From JAIOHN01 sp038258185 (GTDB lineage: Bacteria; Chloroflexota; Anaerolineae; Aggregatilineales; Phototrophicaceae): DNA of 16,826 nt. This document shows positions 13,459 through 16,826 of this stretch, piece by piece. The stretch spans positions 1 through 16,826 of the forward strand of contig JBBSQD010000133.1 of assembly GCA_038258185.1 (NCBI GenBank), read 5' to 3'. Position 1 is the first letter of the stretch. Each line of letters opens with the position of its first letter. The notes below the pieces were generated by a model, which saw only the letters and a program-made list of their open reading frames with translations, made no database searches and was not told where the DNA came from. The translations under genes were made by a program, and so were the position numbers.

Positions 13459-13487
13459 TCTAGTATAGCACTCTCTACTATATTAGA
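13459..13487 (-). promoter_or_regulatory. Likely fprA promoter with overlapping dyad
   Basis: On the minus strand, TATACT (13462-13467) is a good -10 about 60 bases before the ATG. It lies in one half of an inverted repeat, TCTAGTATAG (13459-13468) and CTATATTAGA (13478-13487), which match at 9 of 10 positions with a 9-base spacer. The placement suggests an operator; the regulator is unknown. The rest of the 13405-13602 gap is AT-rich, with no other clear signal. Confidence 0.4.
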
Positions 13488-13602
13488 CGCTTTAAGATGA
13501 AAATTTCTGACACATTTTTCACAAATTTTTAAGACAAAAATCACAAACATCGGGTAAACGCAGGCAAGTTAACCTGATTTTTAGCCGATATGAGGACAAA
13601 AT

Positions 13603-13628
13603 AAAGGGCATAGCCGGCTATGCCCTTT
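13603..13628 (-). terminator. Terminator of the Xaa-Pro peptidase gene
   Basis: A perfect 26-base palindrome, with halves AAAGGGCATAGCC and GGCTATGCCCTTT, stands 26 bases past the stop and is followed on the minus strand by TTTATTTTG, a typical intrinsic terminator tail. Confidence 0.8.
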
Positions 13629-13654
13629 CATATTTTCAGGTACAAGCGCAAACA

Positions 13655-14887
13655 TTAGCCGTTTAACGGTAGCACCAGCTCCTTGTGGAAATCTGTCAGG
13701 GTGATCATCGCGCCGCTGTCATCAATGTAGAGCATATCCTCGACGCGCACGCCGAATCCGCGCTCAGGATAATACACCCCCGGCTCGATGGTGATGACGT
13801 TGCCGGCTTGCAGCACGTCTTTTTTCTGCAAATGTGATAGGGACGGTGCTTCATGGATTTTCAGCCCCACACCATGTCCCAGACTGTGGACGTAACCGGT
13901 CATCGTGCCGGGTTGGCTGCGCTGCGTAGGATGGCCTTTGCTTTCGAGATAATCCAGCACGGCATCCTGCAAGGTGTGTGCCGGTTGGCCGGGTTCTTCG
14001 TAGGCATCCACCGAAATTCGGAAGGCTTCCATGACTTCATCATACGCCTGCTGGACTTCCGGCGTGGCGTAGCCGATGCTCCAGGTGCGCGTCAGATCGT
14101 GATGATAACCGCCGCCAATTTCGCGCGGGAACAGGTCAAAGACAATCGCCTGTCCGGTTTGCAGCGGCATGTTTTCCTGGCCGCGGCTGTGCGGAAAACC
14201 CCCGTCACGCCCCTGCGCGAAGATCATGCCGGTGTCTTCCAGATCATGATCCAGCAGGGTACGGCGCACAAAGCGCTTGACATCGCCAATGGTCAGCGGT
14301 GAACCATCACTTTTGACAACGGTATCCCCCGCGGCACGGTGACTGGCGATAAAATCCCAGGTGGCTTTCAGGGTCGTGTTGGTGCCGCGCGCGACGGCTT
14401 TAATCCGCTTGATCTCTTCCGCGTCTTTGGTGATACTGGCTTCATCAAACAGGGTTTTGCCGCGTTCCCCGACAAACTGATATCCCTCAATGTGCTGGTT
14501 TAACTGTTCCGCCAGCTCGATATAGGAATTGACCTCCCCTGCGCCATAAATGCCGATGCGTCCGGCGGGGACATCCTGCTGGCTGAGTACACGCTGCCAC
14601 AGGCCGGTCTGCGCCTTGGTGTAATCGCCATCAGCGGCTTTGACCAGTTCCGTCCAGTCGAAGTCATAATAGGTATAGACCTGCAGGCCACTGGCGGCGG
14701 CTTCTTCGATTTCCATCGCGTTGACAATCATCACCGGGGCGCTATCCAGCTTTTTGAGCACGAGTCCGCCGGTCACCTCTGCGCCGTTGGTCAGATAATC
14801 ACGCGGCGGGTTGAAGTTATCTTCTCCCACAACGACGACGGCTTGCAGATTGCGCTCGCGCATTAAACGATCAAGATCGGATTTCAT
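13655..14887 (-). CDS. M24 family metallopeptidase (Xaa-Pro aminopeptidase-like)
   Basis: The 410-residue protein has a creatinase-like N-terminal domain (about 1-150) and a pita-bread M24 catalytic domain (about 155-410). All five metal ligands can be placed: D251 (FDLFP), D264 (HHDLTRTW), H338 (GHGVGL), E368 (IEPGVY) and E383 (VRVEDM); H345 (KIHE) and H233 (FPHSRG) are likely active-site histidines. This supports a dinuclear Mn/Co enzyme removing residues before proline, probably cytosolic as no signal peptide is present; prolidase specificity is also possible. AGGAG lies 11 bases before the ATG. It is a single-gene unit with a strong terminator, divergent from the small gene at 15004. Confidence 0.9.
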   Translation of the reverse strand: MKSDLDRLMRERNLQAVVVVGEDNFNPPRDYLTNGAEVTGGLVLKKLDSAPVMIVNAMEIEEAAASGLQVYTYYDFDWTELVKAADGDYTKAQTGLWQRVLSQQDVPAGRIGIYGAGEVNSYIELAEQLNQHIEGYQFVGERGKTLFDEASITKDAEEIKRIKAVARGTNTTLKATWDFIASHRAAGDTVVKSDGSPLTIGDVKRFVRRTLLDHDLEDTGMIFAQGRDGGFPHSRGQENMPLQTGQAIVFDLFPREIGGGYHHDLTRTWSIGYATPEVQQAYDEVMEAFRISVDAYEEPGQPAHTLQDAVLDYLESKGHPTQRSQPGTMTGYVHSLGHGVGLKIHEAPSLSHLQKKDVLQAGNVITIEPGVYYPERGFGVRVEDMLYIDDSGAMITLTDFHKELVLPLNG

Positions 14888-15003
14888 GAATGATTTTGCT
14901 CCTGGATTACATCGACTGTGGGTCAGATTGATTAAACAAAAGAGTTTCTATATTATCACTTCAGGTATAGAGGGCGCGATAGTATCACTGGTAGAGGTAA
15001 CAA

Positions 15004-15228
15004 ATGAACCTAAGTGAAAAATTTCAACAAGCTTTAGATCAGCCAGACGCGCTTATTGCGCTTCGTGAATTAGTTATCATGTTGCGCTCTGAAGGTATGG
15101 ATAAACCCACAATCGCAGCGGAGTTACAACAATTACGAAGTCAAGTTGATCAATTTCAAGGTGATATCATCCTTGAGGTGTTGGATTTTCTGAATGGGTG
15201 GTGTAGCCCTCACATGAAGATCGATTAA
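15004..15228 (+). CDS. Small protein of unknown function
   Basis: This 74-residue protein is supported by GAGGT 6 bases before its ATG and by composition: it looks more AT-rich than its surroundings and no competing frame covers it. It is predicted to be helical, with a leading amphipathic segment (FQQALDQPDALIALRELVIML, 7-27), a Gly-Met-Asp-Lys turn, a second helix with a Gln-rich stretch (38-52), and an end reading EVLDFLNGWCSPHMKID. No membrane segment, signal or known domain is recognised. TATATT at 14949-14954 is a possible -10, with TTGATT upstream at a short spacing. TATCACT occurs twice in the leader (14954-14960, 14983-14989). Confidence 0.65.
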   Translation: MNLSEKFQQALDQPDALIALRELVIMLRSEGMDKPTIAAELQQLRSQVDQFQGDIILEVLDFLNGWCSPHMKID

Positions 15229-15269
15229 CCCGCCATCTCAAAATAGAATGGTGTGGATATAGCAGAGTA

Positions 15270-15794
15270 TCAATCCTCATCGCTCTGACCACCCAGCAGG
15301 CGACGACGGCGTTCTTCCAGCGCGGCGGCCACGTCATCGGCAGCGGCTTTCTGATGTGAGATTTCCTCTTCGCGCTGTTTCGCCTCCGCCAGAACTTCCG
15401 CTTCGCTTTTAATCACAAAGTCTTCCAGCGGTTTCGGCTCGGATTCAGTGTCGATCATATTGGATTTGGCGGTATCCAGCCGATCTGTCTGCGGTAACTG
15501 ATCGGTTTTGGGCAGTGGGTCTTTTTGGGGTGATGCTGGTTTGGCTGTTTTAGGTTTGGCGGCGGGTTTTTCCGCCGGGGTGGTAGCCGCAGTCGTGGCG
15601 CTGCTGATAGCATTACGCGCTACATCCAGCAGATTGACATTGACCGACAGCCGCCCCAGGACAAAGGCGACGATAGCCACAATCGCCAGTGGGACGATCT
15701 GCGTCAGCACGGTGCTGATGATACCCAGGATAATCAACCCGGCGATCAACGCGCCCAGCACGATCAAAATATTGCGTAAACTGAGATTGTTCAT
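15270..15794 (-). CDS. Membrane-anchored protein with charged C-terminal tail
   Basis: The 174-residue protein has two closely spaced hydrophobic segments (about 8-30 and 33-49), an Ala/Pro/Lys/Thr-rich linker (about 65-105) and a highly charged tail with likely coiled-coil character (SEAEVLAEAKQREEEISHQ and ALEERRRRLLGG). It matches no family I can name, and the tail is presumably cytoplasmic. The ATG at 15794 is chosen because AGGGAG lies 6 bases upstream (15801-15806); the longer frame to 15833 has no ribosome site and would put charged residues before the first helix. Confidence 0.72.
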   Translation of the reverse strand: MNNLSLRNILIVLGALIAGLIILGIISTVLTQIVPLAIVAIVAFVLGRLSVNVNLLDVARNAISSATTAATTPAEKPAAKPKTAKPASPQKDPLPKTDQLPQTDRLDTAKSNMIDTESEPKPLEDFVIKSEAEVLAEAKQREEEISHQKAAADDVAAALEERRRRLLGGQSDED

Positions 15795-15821
15795 AGTCGT
15801 CTCCCTCACCGCTTCATGTTG

Positions 15822-15827
15822 ATTATA
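15822..15827 (-). promoter_or_regulatory. -10 box of the anchored-protein gene
   Basis: A perfect TATAAT on the minus strand gives a predicted leader of about 20 bases holding the AGGGAG ribosome site. The -35 is weak. Confidence 0.42.
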
Positions 15828-15921
15828 GCGCAAATCCCGATTGCGTTGGACGGTGTTGGATCACTGCTGTTTTATACTTTCCAAATGTCTGAACGGTTCT
15901 GAAAACAGACCAGAGCGCAGG

Positions 15922-16824
15922 TCAGCGAGGACTCCATATCTGGATAATTCCATCTTGACTGCCCGTTGCAAGCTCAGTTCCATCTGGATTCCAGGCCAGC
16001 GAGCGCACCTCGGCATCTATTGCCACTGAGGCCACCATTTCCTGGTTTTCCAGGTTCCAAATCTGCACCTGTGATGGGTTATTATAATTGACACCTGCGA
16101 TCTCATTCGTTCCAGGTCGCCAGGCAACTGCGCCACGCAAATTATTCAAAACATAGAGGGTGTGCTGCGTCGTGATATCCCAGACACAAACCGTACCAGT
16201 GTTAGTTGTTCCCGCAATGCGACTACCATCGGGACTGAAACGGGCAGTAACCCAGGGATCCTTTGCTTCGCAGGTAAAGGTATGTAAAAGCTGATGGGCA
16301 TTCGTATCCCACAGCTGTAATTGTCCCAACCCACCTGCAACAGCCAGTTTATCTTCGGTGGGGTGCCAGTCGACAGAGAAAATAGTGCCACGGGTTTGGT
16401 CCAAAAGCCTTGACCGGTCAACCGAGGAAATGATACGCGTCACTCCGTCCGATCCACCACTTGCAATTTCTCCATCTTTGCTCCACGCAACACTTAAGAC
16501 ACCGGGAACTTGGTCAAAGATAGTCGGCGTATGCTGATACTGAGGGATCATGGTATGGGTGGCTAAATCCCAGACACGCACCATGAAGTCACCGCCACCG
16601 CTTACAATCTTATCGCCGTTCGGCTGCCAGTCTACTGACCAGACTGCTTCTCGATTACCTCGGAGGGTAACCACAGGATCACCAGTACGGGTGTCCCATA
16701 CCCGAACACTCCCATCCTCATGACCACTGACGATTTGCGAGCCATCGCTATTCCAGTCTAACGCGGTAACCGCATTGCCAAATCCCTGTAAAATGGGTTG
16801 ATCCGTTGGACGAGGGACAGTGAC
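15922..16824 (-). CDS. WD40-repeat beta-propeller protein, 5' truncated
   Basis: The frame is open to the right edge of the window, so the N-terminal part is missing; the ATG at 16674 is internal to a repeat. The visible 300 residues hold seven WD40 units, each with a strand like VTALDW, VWSVDW, VLSVAW, IFSVDW, VTARFS, GAVAWR or VRSLAW, followed by the WD-type end VRVWD, VRVWD, RIIS, LQLWD, VCVWD, VQIWN and IQIWS. Seven units make one full propeller ending at the stop, and more may precede them. WD40 propellers are interaction scaffolds with no enzymatic role of their own; in Chloroflexota and cyanobacteria they are often fused to kinase, AAA/NB-ARC or other signalling domains, which would lie outside this window. 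Confidence 0.88.
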   Translation of the reverse strand, partial: VTVPRPTDQPILQGFGNAVTALDWNSDGSQIVSGHEDGSVRVWDTRTGDPVVTLRGNREAVWSVDWQPNGDKIVSGGGDFMVRVWDLATHTMIPQYQHTPTIFDQVPGVLSVAWSKDGEIASGGSDGVTRIISSVDRSRLLDQTRGTIFSVDWHPTEDKLAVAGGLGQLQLWDTNAHQLLHTFTCEAKDPWVTARFSPDGSRIAGTTNTGTVCVWDITTQHTLYVLNNLRGAVAWRPGTNEIAGVNYNNPSQVQIWNLENQEMVASVAIDAEVRSLAWNPDGTELATGSQDGIIQIWSPR

Positions 16825-16826
16825 CG

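Noticed and set aside
13853..14302. A 149-codon plus-strand frame inside the M24 peptidase gene
   Set aside because: It is antisense to a full-length peptidase with all metal ligands in place, so it is a shadow.

Overview
The window reads as moderately GC-rich bacterial chromosome, densely packed, with most genes on the minus strand. There is no rRNA, tRNA, phage, integrase or transposase, so taxonomy rests on style alone. Lipoproteins with simple lipoboxes, a beta-propeller WD40 protein, an FprA-type flavoprotein, an RDD membrane protein, a membrane-anchored pentapeptide-repeat protein and C/G-rich palindromic intergenic repeats together suggest a Chloroflexota (Anaerolineae-like) genome. 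This is an inference, not a demonstration.

Layout. Positions 1-1202 (+) hold the 3' part of an FAD-dependent monooxygenase. It converges on a tight minus-strand group at 1206-3239: a membrane-anchored metallophosphoesterase, a Nudix hydrolase and a SAM methyltransferase. Next upstream on the minus strand come a DUF433/DUF5615 toxin-antitoxin-like pair (3401-3932), the RNA 2',3'-cyclic phosphodiesterase ThpR (3968-4534), an orphan Hcp-family protein (4547-5071), a DtxR/MntR-type regulator (5167-5841) and a soluble YfcE-like phosphoesterase (5851-6582). A divergent control region of about 130 bases leads to a small plus-strand lipoprotein (6711-7202). An HD-domain hydrolase and a site-2 protease (7212-8386, minus) are translationally coupled.

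Positions 8387-8725 have no gene but hold a promoter and several palindromic repeat elements. They are followed on the minus strand by an RDD protein, the pentapeptide-repeat protein, a cluster of stem-loops (10094-10240), an aminoglycoside/choline-kinase-like phosphotransferase, a terminator, a four-cysteine lipoprotein, a three-arm palindromic repeat (11879-11948), an FprA-like ferredoxin-NADP reductase, a further terminator and an M24 Xaa-Pro peptidase. At the right end are a small unknown plus-strand gene (15004-15228), an anchored protein with a charged tail, and the C-terminal part of a WD40 protein that runs off the window.

The genes are mostly housekeeping or accessory enzymes, and I see no complete new multi-gene system. 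The best leads are the three structured intergenic repeats, a DtxR-family regulator that has lost its usual primary metal ligands beside an orphan Hcp protein, a toxin-like gene whose natural start codon is ACG, and a dyad over the likely fprA promoter.
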